64,000 nucleotides of DNA from Jannaschia sp. CCS1 (GCF_000013565.1 NC_007802.1:1550001-1614000); one strand, 5' to 3'; shown: positions 9,317-19,807, counted from the first letter of the stretch. A program made the numbers and translations. The notes: a model not told the origin generated them from the letters alone.

Positions 9317-9343
9317 GTGTTAAGAACGGTCGGAATTTAACAC
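9317..9343. promoter_or_regulatory. Inverted repeat between divergent genes, candidate operator
   Basis: GTGTTAA (9317-9323) and TTAACAC (9337-9343) form a perfect 7-bp inverted repeat with a 13-bp spacer. It lies in the intergenic region between the haloperoxidase-like gene (starts 9236, minus) and the SARP-like regulator (starts 9393, plus), where a shared operator would be expected. A further TTAACG follows. Binding is inferred only. Confidence 0.4.
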
Positions 9344-9392
9344 TTTTTTAACGGTTTCTGACGTGCCGCGTCGGGGCAGGACGGGAGGGATC

Positions 9393-10985
9393 ATGGCGGA
9401 AGCGAGCTACAAACTCTTCCTGATCGGCCCGTTTCGGCTGACGGCCCCGTCAGGCGAAATCGTTGACATCAAAGGCAAAAAGTCACGTGCGATTTTGGCC
9501 GCCCTGGGCACGGGGCGCGATATGGCGCGGGCGCGGTCGTGGATCGCGGCGCATCTCTGGAGCGGTCGCGGCGCGGCTCAGGCGGCGGCCAGCTACCGTC
9601 AGTGCATTCTGGAACTGCGCCGCGCACTGGGCGCGGATGCCGATCTTCTGGATTCGGGCACCGACATGGTTGCGCTAGACCCGGCGCGGGTCTGGGTGGA
9701 TGCCGTGGACGAGGAACACCTGACGCAGCTGTCTGATGGTATGGGGGAGACGCCGCAATTTCTGGCCGATCTCAGCATCCGCGATCCGGAGTTTGAACGT
9801 TGGGTGGCCGACCGTCGCACCTATTACGGGCGCAGGCTCTCACCCGCACCACCACCGCCACCGCAGACCAAGCGCCTGCACCGGCCCATCGTCATCCGGA
9901 CGCGCCCGGAGGGGGCCGCCGCGGCGCAGACCTACAACGCCGTGTTGCAGGACCTGATCTGCAAAAGCATCGACGATACCGGCAAGGTTCGGCTGCTGGA
10001 TGAGGGGGCGATGCCCGGTCTCACGCGCGATGATGCCGACCGGGCCTTCCGGGTGGAGGTCAGCTCGGTTGAGATGCCGGGCACCAAGGGCGTTTCTGTC
10101 AATCTCACGCGGTCGCTTGACGGGACGGTGTTCACCACGCTCACGCGCCTGTCCGAGAGTGTGGACATGATTGATCTGGTCAATGAGGCGGTCGTGCAAT
10201 CCCTCGATGAGATCGCGGGCTATGAGGCGCAGCTGCCATCGGCCAAGATCGCCACGGCCATGTGTTTTCGCGCGATGCAATCCATCACCGACTACGCCCC
10301 CACCACGATTGAGGCCGCCGACCGCCTGATCTCAAACGCCTACGAGATTGACCCGCAGCCCGTCTTTCTGGCCTGGCGCGCCTATCTGCGCACGTTTTTG
10401 TTGGGCGAAAGCGGTGGCGGAAATTCCCAGGCCATCAGCGAAGAGATGGAGCGCTTCATCAACCTGGCCGAGGAACGGGAGCCGGGCAATTCCATCATTC
10501 TGTCACTGGCGGCCTTCATCCGGTCCATGTGGCTCTTGTCCAGTGAAGACGCGCTGGATCTGGCGCAGCGCAGCCATGCGCTCAACCCCAGCAATCCCTA
10601 CGGGATCTCGTATCTCGGGATGGTCCATACCCATCTGGGCAATTTTGAGGAAGGCTACCGCCTGACCCGCCGGGCCAATGCTTTGACCGTGCCGCGCGGG
10701 GCGAAATCCTCGATCCGCTATGTCGCGATGCGGTCTGCCGCCTGTGCGGGGCGGTATACGGAGGCGATCAAGATCGGCGAGGCTCTGGGCCGCGATGCCC
10801 CCCATTTCGTGGCCCCCAAACGCCTGATGGGGCTGCTCTACATGAAATGCGGGCGGGTGGCCGATGCGGAGGCGATGGTCGAGACCCTGCGCCAGCACGA
10901 GCCGGACTATAGTATGGAGAAGATGCGCGACGCCTTCCGCGCCTCCCCGCTGCTCCATCGCAGCAAACTGGGCAAGGCAGGGTAG
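9393..10985 (+). CDS. SARP-like transcriptional regulator with C-terminal TPR-like region
   Basis: 530 residues from ATG 9393, with GGGAGGG just upstream. The first ~100 residues (YKLFLIGPFRLTAPSGE, then an AILAALG helix and a YRQCILELRRALG recognition-helix segment) match the winged-helix DNA-binding domain of the SARP/OmpR type. The middle has an extended segment (IVIRTRPEG ...) and the C-terminal half is a series of amphipathic helical pairs typical of TPR repeats (ANALTV, GEALGRDAPH, GRVADAEAMVETL). No receiver or kinase domain is seen, so it likely senses a protein or small molecule through the C-terminal half. Divergent position suggests control of the haloperoxidase-subtilase pair. Confidence 0.75.
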   Translation: MAEASYKLFLIGPFRLTAPSGEIVDIKGKKSRAILAALGTGRDMARARSWIAAHLWSGRGAAQAAASYRQCILELRRALGADADLLDSGTDMVALDPARVWVDAVDEEHLTQLSDGMGETPQFLADLSIRDPEFERWVADRRTYYGRRLSPAPPPPPQTKRLHRPIVIRTRPEGAAAAQTYNAVLQDLICKSIDDTGKVRLLDEGAMPGLTRDDADRAFRVEVSSVEMPGTKGVSVNLTRSLDGTVFTTLTRLSESVDMIDLVNEAVVQSLDEIAGYEAQLPSAKIATAMCFRAMQSITDYAPTTIEAADRLISNAYEIDPQPVFLAWRAYLRTFLLGESGGGNSQAISEEMERFINLAEEREPGNSIILSLAAFIRSMWLLSSEDALDLAQRSHALNPSNPYGISYLGMVHTHLGNFEEGYRLTRRANALTVPRGAKSSIRYVAMRSAACAGRYTEAIKIGEALGRDAPHFVAPKRLMGLLYMKCGRVADAEAMVETLRQHEPDYSMEKMRDAFRASPLLHRSKLGKAG

Positions 10986-11047
10986 GGCGCATGCTTTGCG
11001 ATCCGGGCTGAGGCTCGCTATCCCTTGGCGGATAGGGAGGGCCACGG

Positions 11048-12346
11048 ATGAACAGTTTTGGCGACAACGGACCGGATCATCAGGCCTTGGTCGATGACGG
11101 CCACGCAAGGATTGCCTGGGTCAAGGATTTCTCCCCGGTCATGAATGGCCTTGTATCCCGTGCCTTTGCCGATGGGTCGCTGAAGGGCAAACGCATTGCG
11201 GTCGTCGTGCATCTGGAGGCAAAGACGGCCTATCTGGCCTCCCTTCTGGCCGATGCGGGGGCGGAGGTGATCGCGGCAGGCTCCAACCCCCACACCACTC
11301 ACGGCGCAGTTGTTGCGGCGCTGCGGGACAAGGGCATCCGCGTGGTCTCGGACGCGGGTGGCACCCATGCGACGTGGGAGGCAGAGCTGCGCGCTGCTGC
11401 CGATCTGGAGCCGGAATATATCATTGATGACGGCGCGGAACTGACCCTGCGGGTCGGCGCCCACCGCCCGGACGTGTTCAAACACCTCAAGGGCGTGTCG
11501 GAAGAGACGACGACCGGCACCGCGCGGCTGCACGCGTTGGCGGCGGCGGGCAAACTGCCGTTCCCGGCGCTGACGGCCAATGACGCGCGCTGCAAGCATC
11601 TGTTCGACAACCGCTATGGCACGGGCCAGACCACGTTGCAGGCGGTCCTGCGCCTGACGGGGATGCAGATGGCGGGCGCGCAGGTTGTGGTTGTCGGCTA
11701 CGGCTTCGTGGGCCGGGGAATTGCGGACTACGCCGCGCGGATGCACGCACAGGTCCGCGTGATCGAGACAGATCCTGTGCGCGCGTTGGAGGTGCATATG
11801 GATGGCCACCGGGTGGGCAAGGCCGCCGCCATGTTGCCTGGCGCGCAGGTGGTGATCACCGCCACGGGCGGGATGCGGGCCATCGGCGCGCCGGAATTTG
11901 CGCATCTGGATGATGGCGTCGTGCTGGCCAATGCAGGTCATCACGACCTTGAGATAGATGTGGCCGCCCTTGCGGAGATCGCCAGAGGGACCGCGGCGAG
12001 GAGGGCCTCGGATGAGGCCGAGGAGCGGGCTGAGGGCCAGCCCGACATCACGACGTATCAGCTCGCAGAGCGGGCGGTTCATGTGCTGTCCAATGGCGCG
12101 CTGGTGAACATCGCCGGCGGCTCCGGACATCCGGTGGAGATCATGGACCTGACCTTTGCGGTGCAAGGTCTGGGGGCGCATTATCTGGTGAACACGCGGA
12201 TGGAGCCAGGCGTCCATGTGCTGCCCCGCGCCGTGGACGATTCCATTGCGGCGGCGAAACTGGCGTCCATGGGGATCACGCTGGAGGTCGCGCGGCCGGA
12301 GCAGGCCGACGATGTGACGGGTCTGATCGGGAGGATTGCGTTATGA
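11048..12346 (+). CDS. Adenosylhomocysteinase-like protein (catalytic residues present)
   Basis: 432 residues, shorter than typical SAH hydrolases (~465). Comparison with the known enzyme shows the key motifs: IAVVVHLEAKTAYL (His of the N-terminal site), YIIDDGAELT, SEETTTG, NDARCKHLFDN (catalytic Lys and Asp retained), the NAD motif VVVGYGFVGRGIA, and NAGHHDLEID. The usual C-terminal Lys-Pro-Asp-His-Tyr-Arg-Tyr tail that reaches into the partner subunit is missing. The enzyme would interconvert S-adenosylhomocysteine with adenosine and homocysteine, or act on a related nucleoside. The next gene overlaps by 4 nt and is a degenerate paralogue. A hairpin-forming stretch with GGAGGG precedes the start. 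Confidence 0.82.
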   Translation: MNSFGDNGPDHQALVDDGHARIAWVKDFSPVMNGLVSRAFADGSLKGKRIAVVVHLEAKTAYLASLLADAGAEVIAAGSNPHTTHGAVVAALRDKGIRVVSDAGGTHATWEAELRAAADLEPEYIIDDGAELTLRVGAHRPDVFKHLKGVSEETTTGTARLHALAAAGKLPFPALTANDARCKHLFDNRYGTGQTTLQAVLRLTGMQMAGAQVVVVGYGFVGRGIADYAARMHAQVRVIETDPVRALEVHMDGHRVGKAAAMLPGAQVVITATGGMRAIGAPEFAHLDDGVVLANAGHHDLEIDVAALAEIARGTAARRASDEAEERAEGQPDITTYQLAERAVHVLSNGALVNIAGGSGHPVEIMDLTFAVQGLGAHYLVNTRMEPGVHVLPRAVDDSIAAAKLASMGITLEVARPEQADDVTGLIGRIAL

Positions 12347-13314
12347 GCGCATCACTGGGCCAGACACCCGCCCTCGACCACGCGCTGGCGCGCGTGATGG
12401 ATCAGGCGCCCCTCCGGGGCGTTCCGGTGGCGCTGGCGCGCGGGATCGCTCCTCCGGCTGCCGCCGTCCTCGCGGCGCGGCTGCGCCACGCGGGCGCAGA
12501 TGTGCTGGACGGAGTAGGTGCAGGTCCGTGTTATGTATTGGGCGTGTTGGATGAGGATCTGACCGGCCATCGGGGGGCCACGTCGCAGCTACCGGGGTTT
12601 GCGCAAGACGTGCCGGTTGTGGACCTGTCTCAGAGCCCCCTCATGCGGCTGGTGCACGACCATATCGGCATCGGGCAGGCCAGTGTCATGGCGCTTCTGG
12701 ATATCACCAATCTACAGCTGGCGGGCCGTCATGTGGTGGTCTGCGGATATGGTCCCACGGGTGCGGGTGTCGCGGCCCACGCAGCCGCCCTCGGCGCGCG
12801 GGTGACGGTGGTGGAACGGGACGCCCTGCGCGCCGCCAAGGCCTTGGGGCAAGGGCACAGCGTCGAGAGATTCGCGAGCGTGTTGCCCCGCGCGGAGGTC
12901 ATTTTCGCAACAGGCGAGGGTCCCGATTTGGGGCAAGAGCAGACCCGCCATCTCGCGTCGGGCGTTATTCTGGCGGTGGCGGGCATGCAGCACTCTACCG
13001 CTTTGGCGGACATCGCGCGGGGCCGGTCGCGCAGGTCCGTGCGCGCCCATGTAGAGGCCTTTGACCTGCCCGACGCCACCGACCTGAAACTGATCGCGGG
13101 CGGACAGCCGCTGCATCTGGCGGGCGGGCAGGGCCTACCCCATGGCGTTCAGGATATCATGCTCGCGCTGCATGTTCTGGCTCTGGGGCAACTTCTGCGT
13201 GCGGGACCTGGCAGCGCGGGGTCTGTCCCATTGGACCCCGCCCTGGAGGCCGGACTGGCAGCGTGTGTCGTGACGCACATGGGTGGTCAGTTGGAGGCCC
13301 AGGCCGGTCGCTGA
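12343..13314 (+). CDS. Adenosylhomocysteinase-like paralogue lacking catalytic residues
   Basis: 323 residues, overlapping the preceding stop by 4 nt (ATGA). It keeps the SAH-hydrolase NAD-binding half: HVVVCGYGPTGAGVAAHA, then a FATGEGPDLG segment and HLAGGQGLPHGVQDIM near the end. Aligning the helix before it with the upstream gene (IGIGQASVMALL against YGTGQTTLQAVL) puts Met and His where the enzyme has the catalytic Lys and Asp, and the SEETTTG motif is absent. It is therefore probably not a hydrolase on its own; it may be a regulatory or heterodimer partner of the upstream protein. It is the last gene before the puc promoter. Confidence 0.75.
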   Translation: MSASLGQTPALDHALARVMDQAPLRGVPVALARGIAPPAAAVLAARLRHAGADVLDGVGAGPCYVLGVLDEDLTGHRGATSQLPGFAQDVPVVDLSQSPLMRLVHDHIGIGQASVMALLDITNLQLAGRHVVVCGYGPTGAGVAAHAAALGARVTVVERDALRAAKALGQGHSVERFASVLPRAEVIFATGEGPDLGQEQTRHLASGVILAVAGMQHSTALADIARGRSRRSVRAHVEAFDLPDATDLKLIAGGQPLHLAGGQGLPHGVQDIMLALHVLALGQLLRAGPGSAGSVPLDPALEAGLAACVVTHMGGQLEAQAGR

Positions 13315-13363
13315 CATGGGCGATTTGAGGCGGCGACGGCGCAGGTGATAGGTAAATGCTATG

Positions 13364-13406
13364 TGTCAATCATGATTTACAGTTGACCTGTCAGTTAATT
13401 GTGACA
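13364..13406. promoter_or_regulatory. Tandem PpsR/CrtJ-type operators upstream of pucBAC
   Basis: Two perfect TGT-N12-ACA palindromes: TGTCAATCATGATTTACA (13364-13381) and TGTCAGTTAATTGTGACA (13389-13406), 7 bp apart. This is the established binding pattern of the redox/light repressor PpsR (CrtJ) that controls puc, bch and crt promoters in purple bacteria. The spacer contains TTGACC (13383-13388), a plausible -35 element, so repressor bound here would block RNA polymerase. pucB starts 120 bp downstream. Confidence 0.8.
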
Positions 13407-13526
13407 TTCTGTCCTATGAAGGCCCCACGCCCGAAGATCTTCTTCTTCTGACATAGGGTCCTCGTTCGCCGGTTTCGGGGCCCCGGCCCTGGAGCCAAAA
13501 CTCTATAGCAAGAGGAAGGGAACATC

Positions 13527-13682
13527 ATGGTTGATGATCCAGATAAAGTCTGGCCCACGGGTCTGACCCTCAAAGAGGCCGAAGAGGTGCACAGCTACCT
13601 CATCGATGGTACGCGCGTGTTCGGGGGGATCGCTCTGGTCGCCCACTTCCTCGTTGCCGTATCGACGCCTTGGCTTGGCTAA
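13527..13682 (+). CDS. pucB: Light-harvesting complex 2 (B800-850) beta subunit
   Basis: 51 residues, identical in length to Rhodobacter sphaeroides PucB and colinear with it without gaps: KVWP-GLT, EAEEVH (His22), GTRVFGG, ALVAHFL (His40, the B850 bacteriochlorophyll ligand) and the C-terminal TPWLG. One membrane span (~27-48). GAGGAAGGG lies a few bases before the ATG. First gene of pucBAC, followed after 15 nt by pucA. With the alpha subunit it forms the ring antenna that passes energy to LH1-reaction centres. Expression is presumably repressed by oxygen and light through the upstream operators. Confidence 0.95.
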   Translation: MVDDPDKVWPTGLTLKEAEEVHSYLIDGTRVFGGIALVAHFLVAVSTPWLG

Positions 13683-13697
13683 CAGGAGCAAGATCAC

Positions 13698-14021
13698 ATG
13701 AATAACTCTAAGATCTGGCTTGTCGTGAAGCCCACCGTCGGTGTCCCGCTGTTTTTGTCAGCAGTTGCCGTCGGATCGTTTGCAGTTCACATTGCTGTTC
13801 TCAGCAAAACGAATTGGTACGAAGACTACCTTGTCGGTGATACGCTGGGTGAAAGTGCTGCACTTTCGACAGACACGCAGGTTATCCCTGCAAGCGCTGT
13901 GACCGGTGATACACCTCTCTATCTTGATGCTGCCGCAGACGGTGGCATGCTGGTGACCCTGCCCGATGGGCGGACGGCCCGACTTGTGATCGAGGACCCG
14001 ATCACGCTTGCGTCCAACTGA
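13698..14021 (+). CDS. pucA: Light-harvesting complex 2 alpha subunit with long C-terminal extension
   Basis: 107 residues, about twice the usual 50-60. The first 47 residues align gap-free with Rhodobacter PucA: KIWLVVKPTVGVPLFL, the membrane span, His31 (B850 ligand) and Trp40. Tyr44 is kept, but position 45, an aromatic residue that hydrogen-bonds B850 in classical LH2, is Leu. After residue ~50 comes a soluble extension of about 57 residues (TQVIPASAV, LYLDAAADGG, LPDGRTARLVIEDP) that should lie on the periplasmic side. Long alpha-subunit tails are known in some marine relatives. Coupled to pucB; pucC follows after 170 nt. Confidence 0.93.
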   Translation: MNNSKIWLVVKPTVGVPLFLSAVAVGSFAVHIAVLSKTNWYEDYLVGDTLGESAALSTDTQVIPASAVTGDTPLYLDAAADGGMLVTLPDGRTARLVIEDPITLASN

Positions 14022-14191
14022 AGACGCATCAGGCTTATGACCTCGGACGCGGCGTTTTCTTTGACAAGCGGCACGTCTTTCACGACCGGGGGATAGGCGC
14101 GCGCGACGCGTCTTGACCCGGCCGGTCGTCTCTCGATTTCTGGCGGTTCTCACTGTGCCGCTCTCCCAGGGGCTGCCATAAAAGAGGCTGC

Positions 14192-15589
14192 ATGTCCGGT
14201 ATCAAAGACACTCTGCTCAGGCGCATCGCGGTGGTTACGCCGCGCTATCTGCCGTTTGCCGATGTCGCCAGTGACGCAGTCCCCCTGTCCCGTCTTCTTC
14301 GTCTGTCTCTGTTTCAGGTCTCAGTTGGGATGGCCCTTGTTTTGCTGGTCGGCACGCTCAATCGCGTGATGATCGTGGAGCAGGGCGTGCCGGCCTCACT
14401 GGTGGCGATCATGCTGGCGCTGCCGCTGGTATTCGCGCCCTTCCGCGCCCTGATCGGCTTCAAGTCGGATCAGCACCGATCCGCTTTGGGATGGCGGCGG
14501 GTGCCGTTCATCTGGAAGGGCACGATGCTGCAATTCGGTGGGTTTGCGATCATGCCCTTCGCCCTGCTTGTCCTGTCCGGTTTTGGCGAGGCCGCCGATG
14601 CACCGGTCTGGATTGGCCACACATTTACCGCTTTGGCGTTCCTGCTGGTGGGCGCGGGCGTTCATACGGTGCAGACCGTGGGCCTGGCGCTCGCTACTGA
14701 CCTGGTGCCGGAGGAGGATCAGCCCAAAGTCGTGGGCCTGATGTATGTGATGTTGCTGGTCGGTATGATCGTCAGCGCCCTGGCATTCGGTTGGCTGCTG
14801 GCCGATTACTCTCCCGGCAGGCTGGCGCAGGTGGTGCAGGGGGCCGCCGTTGTCACCGTGGCGCTCAACCTGACCGCATTATGGAAACAGGAGCCGCGCG
14901 ATCGTGCGCGCGCCGCGGCCCCTCCGCCGACGGAGAGTTTCCTGGCCGCGTGGTCCGTCTTTTCGGCGCGCCAGGGCACGAAGCGCCTGCTGATCGTCAT
15001 TGCGCTGGGGACTATGGCCTATGGCATGGCCGAGGTGCTGCTGGAACCTTACGGCGGCCAAGTCCTTGATATGTCTGTCGCAATGACCACACGTCTGACG
15101 GCCGTGCTGGCGGCGGGCAGCCTTCTGGGCTTCTGGTTTGCCAGTTATGTGCTGCTGCGCGGGGCCGAGCCCCTGAACGTTGCGACCTATGGCGCGGCCA
15201 TCGGCGTGCCGGGGTTTCTCGCCATCACCGCCGCCGCGCATCTGGGGGGTATTGCGCTCTTTACAATCGGCGTTTTCGCCGCCGGGGTTGGTGCGGGGCT
15301 CTTTGGTCACGGGACGCTGACGGCCACCATGCGCCGCGCGCCGCGTGAAAAGATCGGCCTGGCCCTTGGGGCCTGGGGGGCCGTTCAGGCGACCGCGGCG
15401 GGCATTGCGATTGCGGCGGGTGGGATCATTCGCGATCTGATTCTGGCCCTGCCCGGCGGGCCGGACCTGCGCCCCGCCACGCCCTACATCCCGGTTTTTG
15501 TGCTGGAAGTGGCGTTCCTGTTGGCGGCTCTTTGCGTAATTTGGCGTCTTCACGCCATGGGCACTCGAAATTTGGAGCACAAGCTCTAG
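14192..15589 (+). CDS. pucC: PucC-type LH2 assembly protein (MFS/BCH2 family)
   Basis: 465 residues with about 12 hydrophobic segments, the size and topology of PucC/LhaA/bacteriochlorophyll-delivery proteins. Diagnostic stretches include LRLSLFQVSVGMALVLLVGT near the N-terminus, NRVMIVE, a FIWKGTMLQFGGFA loop, and AYGMAEVLLEPYGGQVL in the second half. PucC is needed for LH2 assembly, probably by delivering or shepherding bacteriochlorophyll. AGAGG precedes the ATG. The 170-nt gap after pucA is GC-rich with dyads and could attenuate or process the transcript so that antenna subunits are made in excess of PucC, as in other puc operons. Confidence 0.93.
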   Translation: MSGIKDTLLRRIAVVTPRYLPFADVASDAVPLSRLLRLSLFQVSVGMALVLLVGTLNRVMIVEQGVPASLVAIMLALPLVFAPFRALIGFKSDQHRSALGWRRVPFIWKGTMLQFGGFAIMPFALLVLSGFGEAADAPVWIGHTFTALAFLLVGAGVHTVQTVGLALATDLVPEEDQPKVVGLMYVMLLVGMIVSALAFGWLLADYSPGRLAQVVQGAAVVTVALNLTALWKQEPRDRARAAAPPPTESFLAAWSVFSARQGTKRLLIVIALGTMAYGMAEVLLEPYGGQVLDMSVAMTTRLTAVLAAGSLLGFWFASYVLLRGAEPLNVATYGAAIGVPGFLAITAAAHLGGIALFTIGVFAAGVGAGLFGHGTLTATMRRAPREKIGLALGAWGAVQATAAGIAIAAGGIIRDLILALPGGPDLRPATPYIPVFVLEVAFLLAALCVIWRLHAMGTRNLEHKL

Positions 15590-15660
15590 CTTAATGAAAT
15601 CGCAGTCCGATTGTGATACGGATTGCCACAATGTTCGGAAAACGGGGAGGCTCAGCTGAG

Positions 15661-16320
15661 ATGACCACGATTGTAACACGGCTTTACGAAAACGCGGCCC
15701 ATGCCGATGACGTTGTCGCGCACCTGAAAGCCGAGGGCTTCCCGGACGACACCATGGACGTGATCGAGCAAGGCACACGCACTTCCGCTGAAGACCGGAT
15801 CGTTGAAGCTGGCGTGCCTGCCAACATCGCGCAGCAATATGCGCAGCACCTGTCCGTCGGGCGGGGTCTGCTGGTTGTCCGCGCCCCGTTTGTGCCGTTT
15901 GGCGCGGCCAAGACCGCGATTGAGGCGGCGGATATGCATCCGTCCTTCGATGCGGGCGTTACCAATGAGAACATCCATACTCCGAAGGAATTTGATGACC
16001 GTCAGTACCTGTCGATCATGTCCAGTGACCGGCTGTTCCTGACGAATCGTCTGGATGTGGATAACGGCCTGAAACCCCGCGGCTTTTCAGCGGCCTTTGG
16101 GGTGCCCACACTATCCTATCAGCATGAGCGCAAGCGGATGCGCCCGGCGGTGATGGACGCGCATTTCGGCAATTTCTTTGTCCCCCTGCTGTCGCGCCGG
16201 GGCCTGATGACCCGCCGACCGCTGACCGACAGGTTCTTCGGGAACTTTATCGTGCAGCATATCTCCAACTGGAGCTTCCTGCGTCCGTCGAAGATGCGGC
16301 ACTTCCGGATCACCAACTAG
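15661..16320 (+). CDS. Conserved puc-neighbour protein with YflT-like N-terminal region
   Basis: 219 residues from ATG 15661 (GGGGAGG 10 nt upstream). The first ~55 residues (RLYENAAHADDVVAHLKAEG, then FPDDTMDVI) resemble the ACT-like domain of general-stress proteins of the YflT/GsiB-17M kind, which scan for paired residues after a helix. The rest (DRQYLSIMSSDRLF, MDAHFGNFFVPLLSRRG, RFFGNFIVQHISNW) is unfamiliar, basic and aromatic; the amphipathic HFGNFFVPLLS segment might touch membrane. There are no clear membrane spans. Its position 71 nt after pucC suggests a role in antenna assembly or stress response in phototrophic growth. Function unknown. Confidence 0.7.
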   Translation: MTTIVTRLYENAAHADDVVAHLKAEGFPDDTMDVIEQGTRTSAEDRIVEAGVPANIAQQYAQHLSVGRGLLVVRAPFVPFGAAKTAIEAADMHPSFDAGVTNENIHTPKEFDDRQYLSIMSSDRLFLTNRLDVDNGLKPRGFSAAFGVPTLSYQHERKRMRPAVMDAHFGNFFVPLLSRRGLMTRRPLTDRFFGNFIVQHISNWSFLRPSKMRHFRITN

Positions 16321-16394
16321 GCGCATCGCCTTCGTCTGATGTTTGGCCCTGCCGTCACTGGCGGGGCCGTTTCATTTGCGCATATCGGTCCGTC

Positions 16395-17315
16395 TTACCC
16401 GGGCGTCGGGCCCACGCAGAGGCCCTCCGGCATTATGGCTGTGCGGACGACCTCCGCCATGCCTTCCAGCTCAGTCGCCAAAGGGCTGGCTTTGCGCCAG
16501 ACCATGCCGATGGTCCGTTTGGGGGTCGCCTGCGCAAATCGCGCCACGGAGACGGTGGCGGACCGCGTCTCTACCCCCACCGCCATATCGGGGATCAGCG
16601 TCACGCCAATGCCTGCGCCGACCATTTGCACCAATGTCGACAGGCTGGAGCCGTCGAGCCCCTCTCTCGGTAAGCTGCTGCGAATGTTGCAAAAACTCAG
16701 CGCTTGGTCGCGGAAGCAATGCCCTTCCTCCAGCAGAAGCAAGCGCATCTGGGCCAGCGCCTCGCCATCGGGAACGGGCTTGTCGTCATCCTCGGCGGGC
16801 CGCACCAGGACGAATTCCTCATCATGGAGCGGCACCTCGGTCAACGCGGGCACGGACACGGGAAGGGCCAGGATCGCGGTGTCCAGCCGCCCGGCGGACA
16901 AATCCTCCAACAGGCGCGGCGTCAAAGTTTCCCGAATATGCAGGTCGATCTGCGGGTAATGCAGCCCCAGAGTGCCGATGAGGCGCGGCAACAGGTAGGG
17001 CGCGATGGTCGGGATCACGCCCAACCGCAGCCGCCCCGTCAGCCCGCCACGGGCAGCGCGGGCCAGATCGTCCAACTCATCAACCGCGCGTAGGATGTCT
17101 TTGGCGCGGGTCAGCACAGTCTCGCCGAACCCGGTCAGGCGCACTTGCCGGGGCGTGCGCTCAAACAGCGGCAGGCCGAACGCCTCCTCCATCTCCTTGA
17201 TCTGCATCGACAAGGCCGGTTGCGTCACATTGCACGCCGCCGCCGCATGGCCGAAATGCCCGTGGCGGGCCAAGGCATCGACGTAGCGCAATTGTTTGAT
17301 CGTGAGATTATTCAT
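16395..17315 (-). CDS. oxyR: OxyR-type LysR regulator of peroxide response
   Basis: 306 residues with an N-terminal winged helix (LTIKQLRYVDALARHGHF, TQPALSMQIKEME) and a LysR substrate domain. The two redox cysteines of OxyR are present at Cys200 (EEGHCFRDQAL) and Cys209 (LSFCN), matching Cys199 and Cys208 of the Escherichia coli protein, so peroxide sensing by disulfide formation is expected. It is divergent from katG, the classical target. A 15-bp dyad overlaps its start codon (see separate entry). High confidence in the family and the functional class. Confidence 0.95.
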   Translation of the reverse strand: MNNLTIKQLRYVDALARHGHFGHAAAACNVTQPALSMQIKEMEEAFGLPLFERTPRQVRLTGFGETVLTRAKDILRAVDELDDLARAARGGLTGRLRLGVIPTIAPYLLPRLIGTLGLHYPQIDLHIRETLTPRLLEDLSAGRLDTAILALPVSVPALTEVPLHDEEFVLVRPAEDDDKPVPDGEALAQMRLLLLEEGHCFRDQALSFCNIRSSLPREGLDGSSLSTLVQMVGAGIGVTLIPDMAVGVETRSATVSVARFAQATPKRTIGMVWRKASPLATELEGMAEVVRTAIMPEGLCVGPTPG

Positions 17316-17328
17316 AAGACCACCTTAT
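17314..17328. promoter_or_regulatory. LysR-type dyad in the oxyR-katG intergenic region
   Basis: ATAAG-N5-CTTAT, a T-N11-A type palindrome, overlaps the oxyR start codon and faces katG. It fits a LysR-family half operator for autorepression and katG activation. I could not find a full four-tract OxyR consensus. Confidence 0.4.
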
Positions 17329-17355
17329 CACGGCTATCAGAATATCCAACTGTAG

Positions 17356-19653
<2,298 letters not shown>

Positions 19654-19738
19654 TCGGTTTGATTGCAAGGTATTTGGGCGCGCCGGGGAGACCTTGCGCG
19701 TCCTTTTTCATGGGTATTTCGCCCTTTGGGCGACCAGC

Positions 19739-19800
19739 GGGGGAGGCGCTGCCTCCCCCGGACCCCCTCCGGGATATTTCCGGAACGGGGAAGGAGGAGG
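19739..19800 (+). repeat. Dispersed hairpin + GGGATATTT element, copy B
   Basis: Perfect 9-bp stem GGGGGAGGC/GCCTCCCCC with a 3-nt loop (19739-19759), then CTCCGGGATATTT and GGAACGGGGAAGGAGG. It lies between convergent gene ends (katG on the plus strand, DUF1801 gene on the minus strand), so it may terminate transcription from both sides. Confidence 0.75.
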
Positions 19801-19807
19801 CGGTGCG

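Noticed and set aside
10986-11047. SAH riboswitch upstream of the adenosylhomocysteinase-like gene
   Set aside because: The 62-nt gap shows a GAGGCTCG stretch and a CTATCC/GGATAG hairpin but lacks the conserved core of the SAH riboswitch and is too short.
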